From Candidatus Bipolaricaulota bacterium (GTDB taxonomy: Bacteria; Bipolaricaulota; Bipolaricaulia; Bipolaricaulales; Bipolaricaulaceae), in NCBI GenBank assembly GCA_938084715.1, contig CALKES010000009.1, forward strand, positions 91,788 to 155,787: 64,000 nt of DNA, given 5' to 3'. The notes below the pieces were generated by a model. It worked only from the letters and a program-made list of their open reading frames with translations, was not told the DNA's origin and did not search any database. The translations under genes and the position numbers were made by a program. Below, in pieces: positions 15,646 to 26,366 of the stretch; position 1 is the first letter of the stretch; each line of letters begins with the position of its first letter.

Positions 15646-17903
15646 TCCCGCTTCTTCTTGCGCCCCGTGCCCCGCCGTGCGACCGCGGCGGGGCGCTTCT
15701 CTTCCCGGGTAGGGCAGGCGGGGTTGGAGCAGGTGGGACCCCGGCGGGGGTCCTCGTAGACCACCCCTTCCCCGCAGACCGGGCAGGCCTCGAGGGGTCG
15801 CCCCCCGGCCCGGAACGTGCACTCCGGGTACCGGGAGCAGGAGTAGAACGTCCGCCCCTTCCAGCTCCGCTCCACGAGCTCCCCCTCCTGGCACTGGGGG
15901 CAGCGGACGCCGGACCGGACTGGACCCGTGGTCCCGCAGCTTGGGCAGGCGAGGTAGCGGCCGTAGCGGCCGTAGCGGAGGGCCATCGGGGTCCCACACT
16001 GCGGGCAGGGGGCCGCGGGGGCCTGCTCGAGGGCGGCGAGGGCCTCCCCGAGTTCCACCCGGTCCGGACGGTACCGGTACGGCACCCCGGGGGGGAGGTT
16101 GTGCGTCGTCCGGCACTCGGGGTACCGGGAGCACCCGAGGTACAGGCTCCCCCGCCAGACCCGGACCTCCATCGGCGCCCCGCAGGTGGGGCACGAGACA
16201 TCCGTGAGGGCTTGGAAAGCTTTCCCGCCTTGGGCCAGGGCCTCCTCCACGGTCTGGAGTTTGGGGGAGAACCAGCGGTAGAAGTTTCGGAGGAGCTCCC
16301 CCCGCTCGAGCTGCCCCTCCTGGATCCGGTCGAGGTCCTCCTCCATCCGGGCGGTGAACCCCTCTTCCACGGTCTCCGGGAAGTAGCGGCGGAGGAGATC
16401 CGTCACGAGGTGCCCGAGGAGGGTCGGGCGGAGGGAGCCCCTCTCCCGGACCACGTACCCCCGCTCCTGGATCACGGACACGATCTGGGCGTAGGTGGAG
16501 GGGCGGCCGATCCCCTCTTGCTCGAGCTTCTTCACCAAGCCTGCCTCGGTGTAGCGCTTGGGGGGCTCGGTCCACTTCTCCTCTACCACGATCTCGGGGA
16601 CCGGGAGGACGGAACCGGGGACGAGGTCCTCGGGGAGGGGGGCCCCCTCGTCCTCGAGGGGGTCGGCGGGGAGGACCCGGGTGAACCCCGGGGAGGCCAC
16701 GGCCGAGGTGGAGGCCCGGAAGGTCCAGTCTCCCGCCCGGAGGGTCACCTTGCGGCGAGTCCAGATCCCGTCCGCCATCTGGGTCGCGACGAACCGCCGC
16801 CAGATGAGGTCGTAGAGCTTCCGCTGGTCGGGGGAGAGGAACGGGGCCACCTCGTCGGGGGTCCGTCGGACGTCGGTGGGTCGGATCGCCTCGTGGGCGT
16901 CTTGGGCGCGGCGCCTGTTCCGGAACTGCCGGGACCGGGGGGAAAGCGCTTCCGCCCCGAACGCCTTCTTCACGAACGCCCGAGCCGAGGCGACCGCCGA
17001 GTCGGCCACTCGGACGGAGTCGGTCCGCATGTAGGTGATGAGGCCCACGGGCTCCCCGCCGATCGCCACCCCCTCGTAGAGCTCCTGGGCCACCTGCATC
17101 GTCCGCTTGGGGGAGAACCCCAGTTCCGTCGAGGCCACCTGCTGGAGGGTCGAGGTGATGAACGGGGGGGAGGGCCGCCGCACCACCTCCTCGGTGACGA
17201 CCTCCTCCACCACAAACCGCGCTTGGGGAAGGGACGCCTGGAGTCCCTCGACCTCGGCTCGGGAGGTGAGCTTGCCCTCCAGGCGCGCCGTGAAAGGGGG
17301 TGTAGTCGGAAAGCGGGCCTCCACCTCCCAGTACGGCTCGGGGACGAAGTTCTGGATCTCCAGTTCCCGGTCGCAGATGAACCGCAGGGCCACGGACTGG
17401 ACGCGGCCCGCCGAAAGGCCCTCGAACCGCCGGCCGGCCAGGACGCGAGACAGGAGGGGGCTGATCTGGTAACCCACGAGCCGGTCGAGGATCCGCCGCG
17501 CCCGCTGGGCCTCGACCTTGGCCAGGTCGATCGAGCCCGGGTGGGCGAGGGCCTCCCGCACGCTCTCCGGGGTGATCTCGTGGAGGAGGACCCGGGCGTA
17601 GCGGTCCCCGTCCCCCAGGAGCTCCATGAGGTCGTAGGCGATGGCCTCGCCCTCCCGGTCGGGGTCGGTGGCGAGGTAGATCCGCCGGGCATCGGCCGTC
17701 CTCTTCCGGAGCTCGGAGAGGAGCTTCCGGTCCCGGACCACCCATTTCGGGGTGAAGTCCCGATCGATGTCCACCCCGAGCTCCCTTTCAGGGAGGTCCC
17801 GGACGTGGCCCTTGGAGGAGAGGACGACGAACCCCCGGCCGAGGTAGGAGGCGAGGGTCCGGGCCTTCGTGGGGGACTCTACGATGACGACGTCGTGGGG
17901 CAT
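15642..17903 (-). CDS. topA: DNA topoisomerase I
   Basis: A 753-residue type IA topoisomerase that relaxes negative supercoils. The N-terminal Toprim domain has IVESPTKA and the metal motif [10 protein letters not shown]. The active-site tyrosine lies in [11 protein letters not shown]. The AHEAIRPTD and [10 protein letters not shown] motifs are present. Residues beyond about 590 hold four Cys4 zinc-ribbon modules (CPTC...CSRYPEC, CPQC...CPSC, CPQC...CSRYPEC, CPVC...CSNPAC) and a basic tail. The ATG has no SD; a promoter lies just upstream with a predicted leader of only a few bases. It is convergent with rpoD. Confidence 0.95.
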   Translation of the reverse strand: MPHDVVIVESPTKARTLASYLGRGFVVLSSKGHVRDLPERELGVDIDRDFTPKWVVRDRKLLSELRKRTADARRIYLATDPDREGEAIAYDLMELLGDGDRYARVLLHEITPESVREALAHPGSIDLAKVEAQRARRILDRLVGYQISPLLSRVLAGRRFEGLSAGRVQSVALRFICDRELEIQNFVPEPYWEVEARFPTTPPFTARLEGKLTSRAEVEGLQASLPQARFVVEEVVTEEVVRRPSPPFITSTLQQVASTELGFSPKRTMQVAQELYEGVAIGGEPVGLITYMRTDSVRVADSAVASARAFVKKAFGAEALSPRSRQFRNRRRAQDAHEAIRPTDVRRTPDEVAPFLSPDQRKLYDLIWRRFVATQMADGIWTRRKVTLRAGDWTFRASTSAVASPGFTRVLPADPLEDEGAPLPEDLVPGSVLPVPEIVVEEKWTEPPKRYTEAGLVKKLEQEGIGRPSTYAQIVSVIQERGYVVRERGSLRPTLLGHLVTDLLRRYFPETVEEGFTARMEEDLDRIQEGQLERGELLRNFYRWFSPKLQTVEEALAQGGKAFQALTDVSCPTCGAPMEVRVWRGSLYLGCSRYPECRTTHNLPPGVPYRYRPDRVELGEALAALEQAPAAPCPQCGTPMALRYGRYGRYLACPSCGTTGPVRSGVRCPQCQEGELVERSWKGRTFYSCSRYPECTFRAGGRPLEACPVCGEGVVYEDPRRGPTCSNPACPTREEKRPAAVARRGTGRKKKRD

Positions 17904-17917
17904 GGCTTCGGGCGCGC

Positions 17918-17946
17918 ATTATCGAGGGGGAGGAGAGGAAGCGCAA
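17918..17946 (-). promoter_or_regulatory. topA promoter with very short leader
   Basis: On the minus strand TTGCGC (17946-17941), 17 bases, GATAAT (17923-17918). The -10 ends 14 bases before the topA ATG, so the predicted 5' leader is about 7 bases. Confidence 0.5.
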
Positions 17947-17951
17947 GAGAA

Positions 17952-17978
17952 GAGCCCCGGCCGGGAAGGCCGGGGCTC
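17952..17978 (-). terminator. groEL terminator hairpin
   Basis: Perfect 11-bp stem GAGCCCCGGCC/GGCCGGGGCTC with a 5-base loop, 20 bases after the groEL stop, followed on the minus strand by TTCTCTTG. The topA -35 box begins within this tail. Confidence 0.65.
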
Positions 17979-17998
17979 GGAACCGGTCGTTTGCAGCC

Positions 17999-19907
<1,909 letters not shown>

Positions 19908-19922
19908 CTCCTTGGCATGGGT

Positions 19923-19949
19923 TTAGCACTCAGGGGTAAAGCCTGCTAA
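19923..19949. promoter_or_regulatory. CIRCE-like HrcA operator
   Basis: TTAGCACTC, 9 bases, GCCTGCTAA: the first arm is a perfect CIRCE half-site and the second matches GAGTGCTAA at 7 of 9. The spacing is exactly canonical and the element lies between the groES promoter and start codon. Confidence 0.85.
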
Positions 19950-19958
19950 GCTGCGCCG

Positions 19959-19986
19959 ATTGTACCGCCTCCGCCCGTGGGGTCAA
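19959..19986 (-). promoter_or_regulatory. groESL promoter
   Basis: On the minus strand TTGACC (19986-19981), 16 bases, TACAAT (19964-19959). The CIRCE-like element begins about 10 bases downstream, so bound HrcA would cover the transcription start. Confidence 0.75.
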
Positions 19987-19988
19987 GG

Positions 19989-20017
19989 TTGGAACCGCTT
20001 CATGGTAGGGGTAGAGT
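19989..20017 (+). promoter_or_regulatory. promoter for DUF2227 gene, predicted leaderless
   Basis: TTGGAA (19989-19994), 17 bases, TAGAGT (20012-20017), ending 5 bases before the GTG at 20023. Transcription should begin at or next to the start codon. Confidence 0.55.
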
Positions 20018-20022
20018 CCGGT

Positions 20023-20478
20023 GTGCCCGGGGGAAACGTGCACCTCGCCTTCGAGATGGGGACCCTTCCCGCGTGGGTGTTGGCGGGGGGGGCCCTCGGG
20101 GCGGGGCGGGAAAGCCTCGTGTGGTTCGCGGGGGCGTACGTGGGTGCAAGCCTTTTTCTCTCCCCTGACCTCGATTTGGCCACGAGCCGGGCCGCCCGGC
20201 GGTGGGGAGGCGCGCGGGCCCTCTGGCGCCCCTACGCCGCCCTGTTCCGTCACCGGGGGATCTCCCACTCGCCCCTGCTGGGGCCCCTCACCCGGCTCGT
20301 CTACCTCGGCCTCCTCGGGGGGATCGGCTGGGGACTTCTCCACGCGGTGGCGGGGGTGCCCTTCCCCCGGTCCTTTCCCACGGAATCCCTCCTTCCCGTC
20401 CTGGCTGGACTCTACTTGCCCCAGCTCCTGCACGTCGCCTTGGATCGGGGGGTGACCGCGGCCAAGCGCGGCCGGTAG
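20023..20478 (+). CDS. DUF2227-family putative metal-binding membrane protein
   Basis: A 151-residue protein. It has the family pattern LSPDLDLATS, RWG, W-x-PY and HRGISHSPLLG, whose Asp and His residues are thought to bind metal, with two or three hydrophobic segments (about 12-45, 95-115, 120-140). The function of the family is not known. The GTG at 20023 gives the family-like start (V)PGGNVH and follows a -10 box by 5 bases; ATG 20002 is an in-frame alternative that would lie inside the promoter spacer. Divergent from groESL. Confidence 0.7.
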   Translation: MPGGNVHLAFEMGTLPAWVLAGGALGAGRESLVWFAGAYVGASLFLSPDLDLATSRAARRWGGARALWRPYAALFRHRGISHSPLLGPLTRLVYLGLLGGIGWGLLHAVAGVPFPRSFPTESLLPVLAGLYLPQLLHVALDRGVTAAKRGR

Positions 20479-20491
20479 GCCTCCCCGGCGG

Positions 20492-20520
20492 TTGTCGGGC
20501 CCGGGGAAGGCGGGTATAAC
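20492..20520 (+). promoter_or_regulatory. efp operon promoter
   Basis: TTGTCG (20492-20497), 17 bases, TATAAC (20515-20520). The leader of about 16 bases contains the GAGGAGGAG SD of efp. Confidence 0.7.
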
Positions 20521-20542
20521 AGGCGAACCGAGGAGGAGCGGA

Positions 20543-21106
20543 ATGGGCATTTCGATTGGCGAGATCACCCGGGGGATGACCCTCATCTTCGACGGAGAGC
20601 TGTACGAGGTCACGGAGTTCGAGCACGTAAAGCTCGGACGGGGCGGGGCGTTCGTCCGGGCCAAGGTGCGGGACCTCCGGACGGGCCGCGTGGTCTCCAA
20701 AACGCTCAAGGACTCCGACAACCTCGAGGTGGCCTACTTGGAAACCCGGATCCTCCAGTACCTCTACCAGGCCGGGGGCAAGTACGCGTTCATGGACAAG
20801 GAGACGTTCGAGGAGCACGAGCTCTCGGCGGAGGTGGTGGAGCCGTTCAAGGGCTACCTCCTCGAGGGCCTGGAGTTCAGCGGGCTGTTCCACGGGGACC
20901 GACTGGTCAAGGTGGTCCCCCCAAACTTCGTGGACCTCCGGGTCGTCGACACCCCCCCGGGGATCCGGGGCGACACGGCCACGGGGGGGGAGAAGCCGGC
21001 CACCCTGGAGACGGGGCTCGTGGTCAAGGTCCCCCTGTTCGTGGGGGTGGGCGAGGTGATCCGGGTCGATACCCGGACAGGGGCGTACGTCGAGCGGGTG
21101 GGCTAG
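20543..21106 (+). CDS. efp: translation elongation factor P
   Basis: A 187-residue EF-P, full length with KOW-like domain I and two OB domains. It relieves ribosome stalling at consecutive prolines. The domain I tip reads HVKLGRGGAF: the residue that is Lys34 in E. coli EF-P is Arg33 here. Lysylation by EpmA is therefore impossible; EarP-type rhamnosylation or no modification remain possible. No earP or epmA gene is in the window. The ATG at 20543 has a strong SD. It opens a run of closely packed genes (Asp23, amaP, nusB, PHP). Confidence 0.95.
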   Translation: MGISIGEITRGMTLIFDGELYEVTEFEHVKLGRGGAFVRAKVRDLRTGRVVSKTLKDSDNLEVAYLETRILQYLYQAGGKYAFMDKETFEEHELSAEVVEPFKGYLLEGLEFSGLFHGDRLVKVVPPNFVDLRVVDTPPGIRGDTATGGEKPATLETGLVVKVPLFVGVGEVIRVDTRTGAYVERVG

Positions 21107-21107
21107 C

Positions 21108-21497
21108 TTGGCCGAGCAGCACTGGCGGGTTCCGCAGCCCTTGGGGACGGTGGTCGTCCGACAGGAGGTCCTGTCGGCCATCGCCTCCCGGGCCGTGGAG
21201 GGGGTGGAGGGGGTGCGGCCCCTGCGGAGCGGGGGGATCCTCGGCGTGTTCTCCGGCGGAGAAGAAGGGGTGCAGGTTTCCGTTCGGGAGGCAACGGCCG
21301 ACGTGGACCTCCGGATCGCGGTGGTCCTTGGGTACTCCGTCCACCGGGTCGCCCAGGCCGTCCAGCAGCGGGTCCGGGAGGACCTGGAGAAGCTCGCCGG
21401 GATCCGGGTGGGGAAGGTGGACGTCCACGTCCGGCAGGTGGTCCCGCCGGAGGAGGTCCTGATGCTCGAGGAGCGGGGGGACGATGGCGAGGGATGA
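21108..21497 (+). CDS. Asp23/Gls24 family envelope stress protein 1
   Basis: A 129-residue protein with the Asp23/Gls24 pattern: GTVVVRQEVLSAIASRAVEGVEG, a hydrophilic loop, then VDLRIAVVLGYSVHRVAQAVQQRVREDLE and VDVHV. In Firmicutes such proteins coat the inner membrane through AmaP, and an AmaP-like gene follows here. The start is a TTG one base after the efp stop, so translation is probably coupled. The next Asp23 gene overlaps its end by 14 bases. Confidence 0.85.
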   Translation: MAEQHWRVPQPLGTVVVRQEVLSAIASRAVEGVEGVRPLRSGGILGVFSGGEEGVQVSVREATADVDLRIAVVLGYSVHRVAQAVQQRVREDLEKLAGIRVGKVDVHVRQVVPPEEVLMLEERGDDGEG

Positions 21498-21858
21498 GGA
21501 GACCCTGGAGACCCCTGAGGAGGGGCAGATCTCCATCTCCCGGGACGTCATCGCCACGATTGCCGGGCTCGCGGCCGGGGACGTGGAGGGGGTGGCCCCG
21601 CCCAAGGGGGGGACCATGCCCCGGGGGGAGGCGGTGCGGAGGCTCGTCGACGTAGACCTCGCCGAGGGCCGGGTGAGGCTGACCCTCCGGGTGGGGGTCC
21701 TCTACGGGCACCCGGTCCAGGAGGTGTCCCAGCGGCTCCAAAGCCGGGTGAAGGCGGAGGTGGAGAAGATGACGGCTCTTCCGGTGGACGAGGTGAACGT
21801 GGAGGTCGTGCGGCTGGTGTTACCCGAGGAGGGGCGACGCAAAGGGAGGCCCTCGTGA
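21484..21858 (+). CDS. Asp23/Gls24 family envelope stress protein 2
   Basis: A 124-residue second member of the family: ISISRDVIATIAGLAAGDVEGV, then VRLTLRVGVLYGHPVQEVSQRLQSRVKAEVE and VDEVNVEVVRLV. An acidic N-terminus replaces the shorter one of the first copy. Two Asp23 proteins directly before AmaP suggest a hetero-oligomeric membrane-associated assembly; this is inferred from gene order. Its ATG lies within the upstream gene. Confidence 0.85.
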   Translation: MARDEETLETPEEGQISISRDVIATIAGLAAGDVEGVAPPKGGTMPRGEAVRRLVDVDLAEGRVRLTLRVGVLYGHPVQEVSQRLQSRVKAEVEKMTALPVDEVNVEVVRLVLPEEGRRKGRPS

Positions 21859-22382
21859 TGGGTTTCCTATTCGGGATCGGTGCCGCCTCGCTTCTCCTCG
21901 CTGGGGCAGCGATGGCGGCGGCGGTCGCCGCCCTCGCCTCGGGGGCCCTGGAGCTCTCCCTTCCCGGGGGAACCCCCCTTGCCTCCACCGCGGTCCAGGC
22001 CGTCCTCGGCCTGTGGGCGGTCACCTGTCTCGGAGCGGCGGGGGTGTTCGCCCGCCTCGCCCGCCAGCAGCTCGCCGTCCGCCGGGCGCTCCGCAAGCCC
22101 GGACCCAAGGGGATGATCCTCATCACCCAGGACACGATCCGGGAGATGGCGGGGGTCCTCCTCCGGGAGGAGCTCGGGCTCCACAAGTTCCGGGTCGACC
22201 TCCGGCCGATGGGCGGGGGGTTGGCCCTCCAGGTCCTCCTCCGCCTCCCCCCTGGGGAGGAGCTCCCGGCCCTCGCCGAGCGCCTCCAGAACCTCCTCGC
22301 CCAGGAGATCTCCGCCAAGACAGGGCTTGAGGTCCCCGAGGTCCGGATGATCGTGGAGGGGACGGCCCGTCCCGGCCGCTGA
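21858..22382 (+). CDS. amaP: AmaP-like alkaline-shock membrane anchor protein
   Basis: A 174-residue protein. Two N-terminal transmembrane helices (about 3-28 and 43-65) are followed by a cytoplasmic domain resembling the C-terminal part of AmaP (GMILITQDTIREMAG...). AmaP tethers Asp23 proteins to the membrane in Staphylococcus, and the two upstream Asp23 genes support that role. GTG 21855 and ATG 21858 are adjacent; the ATG has the better spacing (8 bases) to GGGAGG. Confidence 0.75.
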   Translation: MGFLFGIGAASLLLAGAAMAAAVAALASGALELSLPGGTPLASTAVQAVLGLWAVTCLGAAGVFARLARQQLAVRRALRKPGPKGMILITQDTIREMAGVLLREELGLHKFRVDLRPMGGGLALQVLLRLPPGEELPALAERLQNLLAQEISAKTGLEVPEVRMIVEGTARPGR

Positions 22383-22385
22383 GCC

Positions 22386-22784
22386 GTGCGCCGCCAGGCC
22401 CGGGAAGCGGTCCTCCGGTCCCTCTACCGGCAGGAGTACCTCCCCCCCTCCCCCGACGACCTCCTCGACGAACGGCTTCCCCCGGAGGACGCGGCCTTCG
22501 CCCAACGGCTCCTCTCCGGGATCCACGACCACCGGGAAGTCATTGACCCGATCATCGACCGGAGGGCCAAGGGGTGGGGACTCGACCGGCTCCCCCTCGT
22601 GGATCGGAACATCCTGCGGCTGGCCCTGTACGAGCTCCTCTTCACGGACACCCCGCCGGAGGTCGTGATCGACGAGGCGGTGGAGCTCGCCAAGGCGTAC
22701 GGGACCGAGCACGCCCCGGCGGTGGTCAACGGGATCCTCGACCGGGTGTGGAAGGAGGGCGATGGCCGCCGCGCGGTGGGCTGA
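22386..22784 (+). CDS. nusB: transcription antitermination factor NusB
   Basis: A 132-residue all-helical NusB: RRQAREAVLRSLYRQEY at the N-terminus and the conserved core VDRNILRLALYELLF with VVIDEAVELAKAYG. It binds boxA RNA with S10 in rRNA antitermination. The GTG start lies 3 bases after the amaP stop, and the PHP-domain gene starts inside its 3' end. The amaP-Asp23-nusB neighbourhood is common in Firmicutes and some other phyla. Confidence 0.93.
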   Translation: MRRQAREAVLRSLYRQEYLPPSPDDLLDERLPPEDAAFAQRLLSGIHDHREVIDPIIDRRAKGWGLDRLPLVDRNILRLALYELLFTDTPPEVVIDEAVELAKAYGTEHAPAVVNGILDRVWKEGDGRRAVG

Positions 22785-23616
22785 CCTCCACCTCCACACC
22801 CGGTGGTCGGACGGGACCCTGGATCTCGCGGGGGTGGTGGAGCGGGCTCGAGCGAGGGGACTCTCGGCCATCGCCGTCACCGACCACGACACGATCGGCC
22901 CCGAGCTCCACGCCCCCGTGGCCGTCCACGGCGGGATCGAGGTGGTCTGCGGGGTCGAGGTGAAGGCCGAGGTGGCCGGGGAGCGGGGGGAGATCCTGGG
23001 CTACTTCCTCACCCCCGGGCACCCGGCCCTGGAGGAGCTCTTCCGCTGGATGGCCGCGGAGCGGCGGAAGCGGATGGAGGCGATGGTCGCCCGTTGCCAG
23101 GAGGTCCTGGGGACGGAGATCGAGCTCGCGGAGGTGGCGGAGGCGGCCGCGGGTTCGGTTGGGCGACCCCACCTCGCCGCGTACCTTGTCCGGAAGGGGC
23201 TAGCCCAAAGCTTCGAGGACGCGTTCAGCCGCCTGCTGGCCCGCGGGGCGCCCTGCTACGTCCCTCTCCCCCGCCCCCCGAGTCGAACAGTCATCGGCGC
23301 GATCCGGGCCTCCGGGGGGGTCGCCGCCCTCGCCCACCCCTGCTTCCTCTCCATCCCCAATTGGGAAGAGGTCCTGGCCGGGCTAGCTCAGGAGGGCCTG
23401 GCGGCGGTGGAGGTGGTCTACCCCTACGAGCTCTCCCGCCAGCCCCGGCCCACGGACCCCAGGGAGATCGCCCGGCTTGTGGAGAAGCTCGGCCTGGTCC
23501 CCACCGGGGGATCGGACGACCACGGCCCGGGCTCGGTCAAGGACGCCCTGGGGGCAGCCCGGGTCCCCTACGCGGTGGTGGAGGAGCTCCGGGCGCTGGC
23601 CGGGTCAGTCACGTAG
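22762..23616 (+). CDS. PHP-domain metal-dependent phosphoesterase
   Basis: A 284-residue PHP protein. Metal-binding motifs: DLHLHTRWSDG (residues 8-18), VTDHDT, a Glu in GVEVKAE, RPHLAAYL, AHP, and C-terminal GSDDHG. Relatives (YciV/RnaAM type) hydrolyse 3',5'-nucleoside bisphosphates or the 5' ends of short RNAs; the true substrate cannot be read from sequence. Its ATG overlaps nusB by 23 bases. The 3' end overlaps the convergent DUF1385 gene by 49 bases. Confidence 0.85.
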   Translation: MAAARWADLHLHTRWSDGTLDLAGVVERARARGLSAIAVTDHDTIGPELHAPVAVHGGIEVVCGVEVKAEVAGERGEILGYFLTPGHPALEELFRWMAAERRKRMEAMVARCQEVLGTEIELAEVAEAAAGSVGRPHLAAYLVRKGLAQSFEDAFSRLLARGAPCYVPLPRPPSRTVIGAIRASGGVAALAHPCFLSIPNWEEVLAGLAQEGLAAVEVVYPYELSRQPRPTDPREIARLVEKLGLVPTGGSDDHGPGSVKDALGAARVPYAVVEELRALAGSVT

Positions 23617-24431
23617 CGCAGCGCGGCCAGGGCCACCTCGAGCTGGTCGTCGGTGGGCTCCCGGGTCGTCAGGCGCTGGAGGAGGAGGCCGGGGAGAACG
23701 AGGGGCCGGAGCCACCACGCCCGCGGCCACCGCGCGGCCAGGCGCAGGACCTCGTAGGTGATCCCCGCCACGACCGGAAGGAGAAGAACCCGCGCCCCAA
23801 GTCTCACCCACAGGTTCGGGGTCGGGACAAGGGAGAAGACGAGGATCGCCACGAGGACGAACAGGAGGAGGAAGCTCGTCCCGCAGCGGGGATGGACGGG
23901 GCTCCGCTTCCGCGCCCGCTCAAGGGACGCCTCCCCTTCCTCGTAGGCGTGGACCACCTTGTGCTCCGCCCCGTGGTACTGGAACACGCGCCGGACGTCG
24001 GGAAGGAGGGAGATCGCCCCGAGGTACCCCAGGAACAGGAGGACCCGGATCCCCCCCTCGGCGAGGTTGAAGAGCACCCGGTTCTCAATACCGAGGAACC
24101 CAGCGAGGTAGGCGGGGAGCAGCATGAACCCGCCCACGACGAAGAGGACGGCGAGGAGGAGGACCGCGATCCCCCCCCCTCGCGAGCCGGAGGCCTCGTC
24201 CGGGAACGCAAGCTCGGCCGACCGCTGGAGGGCCGCCCAGCCCAGGGAGAGCATCTGGACCAACCGGACCGACCCCCGAACGAACGGGAGCCGCTCCAGC
24301 CGCGGGGAGGAGAACCTCGTCGGGAGAGGTTCCACCGCGACCTCTCCGGTGGGAGTGCGGACGGCCAGCACAACCCGCTCCCCGTCCTGGAGCATCACCC
24401 CCTCAAGGACGGCCTGACCCCCGATGGGCAT
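23568..24431 (-). CDS. DUF1385 (YqhQ-like) membrane protein
   Basis: A 287-residue protein with the family start PIGGQAVLEGVML, the core motif FQYHGAEHKVVHAYE, and RCGTSFL. At least four hydrophobic segments are seen (about 85-110, 125-145, 180-205, 210-235). The family is widely conserved in Firmicutes and thermophiles; the His-rich motif suggests metal binding but the biochemical role is unknown. The ATG shares one base with the rpmE stop (TGATG). It is last in the smc-to-rpmE direction. Confidence 0.85.
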   Translation of the reverse strand: MPIGGQAVLEGVMLQDGERVVLAVRTPTGEVAVEPLPTRFSSPRLERLPFVRGSVRLVQMLSLGWAALQRSAELAFPDEASGSRGGGIAVLLLAVLFVVGGFMLLPAYLAGFLGIENRVLFNLAEGGIRVLLFLGYLGAISLLPDVRRVFQYHGAEHKVVHAYEEGEASLERARKRSPVHPRCGTSFLLLFVLVAILVFSLVPTPNLWVRLGARVLLLPVVAGITYEVLRLAARWPRAWWLRPLVLPGLLLQRLTTREPTDDQLEVALAALRYVTDPASARSSSTTA

Positions 24432-24691
24432 CAGCGCTTCTTGGTCGCCTTGCGGGCCGGCTTCTTCGCCTCCGGGGGCTTCTTCGCCTCCTGCCAGTTC
24501 CCGTACTTCCGGGCGAACCGCTCGACCCGTCCCTCGGCGTCCACGAGCCGGGTCTCGCCGGTGAAAAACGGGTGGCAGCGGGAACAGACGTCCACGTGGA
24601 GCTCCTTCTTCGTGGACAGGGTCTCGAACTCCGCCCCACAGCTGCAGCGGATGACGGCGGGATAAAGCTGCGGATGGATTCCCTGTTTCAT
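24431..24691 (-). CDS. rpmE: 50S ribosomal protein L31
   Basis: An 86-residue L31 of the zinc-containing type: Cys16, Cys18, Cys36 and Cys39 are all present (CSC...CSRC). The family ending HPFFTG is followed by a lysine/alanine-rich extension of about 20 residues. The start MKQGIHP is standard. It sits between rpsI and the DUF1385 gene. Confidence 0.96.
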   Translation of the reverse strand: MKQGIHPQLYPAVIRCSCGAEFETLSTKKELHVDVCSRCHPFFTGETRLVDAEGRVERFARKYGNWQEAKKPPEAKKPARKATKKR

Positions 24692-24695
24692 CGCC

Positions 24696-25139
24696 TCACC
24701 GCTTGGAGTACTGTTCCTTCTTCCGGGCCTTGCGGTGGCCGTACTTCTTCCGCTCCACCGCCCGGGCGTCGCGGGTGAGGAGCCCGGCGTCCTTGAGGGG
24801 CTTCTTGAACTCGGGGGTCATCTCGACGAGGGCCCGGGCGATCCCCAGGCGGAGGGCCTCGAGTTGCCCGGTGGGGCCCCCTCCCTCGACCCGGGCCCGC
24901 ACCGCGTACCGGCCCATCGTCCCCGTGGCGTAGAACGGGGACAGGAGGTGGCGGTTGAGGTGATCGGGCCCGAACGAGAAGGCGGAAAAGTAGGCCTCAG
25001 CCGGCCGGCCGTTCACGAGAATCCGGCCGTCACCCTCGGTGAGCCACACCCGGGCCACGGCCTCCTTTCGCCGACCCACGCCGTGGAAGGCCATCCCAGC
25101 GCCCGCAGCCCGGCGGGTCGTCTCCGCTACTTGCTCCAA
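24696..25139 (-). CDS. rpsI: 30S ribosomal protein S9
   Basis: A 147-residue S9. The diagnostic [16 protein letters not shown] segment (here [12 protein letters not shown]) is near residues 20-31, and the protein ends in the basic ...KKEQYSKR tail whose Arg reaches the P site. The TTG at 25139 is chosen because AAGGAGG lies 8 bases upstream. The ATG at 25094 has no SD but gives a more usual N-terminus. S9 normally follows L13 (rplM); here the upstream gene is scpB and rplM is absent from the window. Confidence 0.93.
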   Translation of the reverse strand: MEQVAETTRRAAGAGMAFHGVGRRKEAVARVWLTEGDGRILVNGRPAEAYFSAFSFGPDHLNRHLLSPFYATGTMGRYAVRARVEGGGPTGQLEALRLGIARALVEMTPEFKKPLKDAGLLTRDARAVERKKYGHRKARKKEQYSKR

Positions 25140-25204
25140 CGGGATCTCCTCCTTGGGTTGGTCAATGGACTTCGGGCCCAATCCTACCCCCGATCGCGAC
25201 CCTG

Positions 25205-25690
25205 TCAACCGGACCCGAGCCGGGCCCGGAGCTCCTCCAGGGACGAGACCCCCAGGTAGGCGAGGAGCGCGGGGGTCACGGTGAGGACCTTCGTGGGACC
25301 CTGGGCCTCGGCGGCGACGAACCCCCGGGCCACAAGCTCCGCGATGTGGCCGTAGGCCCGCTGGCCCCGGACCTTCACCACCTCGGACTGGAGCACCGGG
25401 GCCCGGTGGACGATCACGGCGAGGGTCCGCAGGGTCTGCTCGGGGATGTCCCCGTGGGGGGCCAGCGGCCGCACCGCATCGGCCACCTCACCCTTCACCC
25501 GCAGGATGTACCCTCCCCCTTCTTGGGCGAGCTCCACCCCCCGGTCGGGGGAAGCGCACTCATCCGCCAGGGCCTGAAGGAGGCGGGCCACTGCCTCCTC
25601 CCCCAGCCCAAGGGCCTGGGCGAGGCGGGCCACGGACAGAGGCCGGTCGGCCACGAACAGGGCCGCCTCAACGAGGGCCTTCGGCTCCAT
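25205..25690 (-). CDS. scpB: segregation and condensation protein B
   Basis: A 161-residue ScpB made of two winged-helix domains: [19 protein letters not shown] at the N-terminus, then [20 protein letters not shown] and [19 protein letters not shown]. It binds the ScpA linker in the SMC complex. Its ATG lies 23 bases inside scpA, completing an overlapping smc-scpA-scpB unit in which all three subunits should be made together. Slightly shorter than many ScpB proteins. Confidence 0.9.
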   Translation of the reverse strand: MEPKALVEAALFVADRPLSVARLAQALGLGEEAVARLLQALADECASPDRGVELAQEGGGYILRVKGEVADAVRPLAPHGDIPEQTLRTLAVIVHRAPVLQSEVVKVRGQRAYGHIAELVARGFVAAEAQGPTKVLTVTPALLAYLGVSSLEELRARLGSG

Positions 25691-26366
25691 CCCCGACTTC
25701 GATCAGGACCTCCCCGAGGAACGCCTCCTGCCGGAGCCGGACCTCGCCCCGGGCGTCGAGGTGGAGGAGCTCCATCAGGCGGGCCACGACCTCCCGGGGA
25801 TCTTCCCCGGCCACCGCCCGGAGGGGGATCACCCGCTCCCCGTTCACCAGCGACCGGAGCTTCCGGAGGAGCCGGAGGGCCCGGGAGCTGAACGGCTCCT
25901 CGTCCACATCGAACCCGAGGTCCTCCGGGGAGAAGTCGGGCTCCCGGGCCTGGCGCCGCCGCTCGGCGGCCAGGGCCGCGCGGAGCGCCCGGCTGAGGTC
26001 CCCCACCGTGAGCCGGCCCCGGGGGACCCGGCGCAGGGGGAGCCGAAGCTCGGGGGCGATGTACACCGCCTCCTCGTGGGCCGCAACCTCGGAGGCCACC
26101 TCTTCCGCCACTTCCTCCACCGTCGGCAGCGCCCCTCCCCCCTTGACCCAGTCCGACTTCATCCGGAGGAGAACGGAAGACGCCAAGACCATCCGCCCCG
26201 GGACGGCAAACGCCACCTCCCGCTCGGCGACGTAGGCCCGGAACCGGCCAATGAGGGCCACGAGGTCCACTCCCCATGGATCGAGGTCCGCGGTGAGCTC
26301 CCGGAACAGGTTCTCCCAGTCGGCCTTGGTCAGCGCCTGGGGCTCCAGAAGTTCAAGCTCGGGCAT
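25668..26366 (-). CDS. scpA: segregation and condensation protein A (kleisin)
   Basis: A 232-residue kleisin. The N-terminal helical part (WGVDLVALIGRFRAYVAE) binds the SMC neck, a middle linker binds ScpB, and the C-terminal winged helix (LMELLHLDARGEVRLRQEAFLGEVLIEV) binds the SMC head cap. It overlaps smc by 14 bases and scpB by 23 bases. The divergent N-terminus is somewhat unlike the canonical ScpA start, but position and domain layout leave little doubt. Confidence 0.85.
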   Translation of the reverse strand: MPELELLEPQALTKADWENLFRELTADLDPWGVDLVALIGRFRAYVAEREVAFAVPGRMVLASSVLLRMKSDWVKGGGALPTVEEVAEEVASEVAAHEEAVYIAPELRLPLRRVPRGRLTVGDLSRALRAALAAERRRQAREPDFSPEDLGFDVDEEPFSSRALRLLRKLRSLVNGERVIPLRAVAGEDPREVVARLMELLHLDARGEVRLRQEAFLGEVLIEVGDGAEGPR

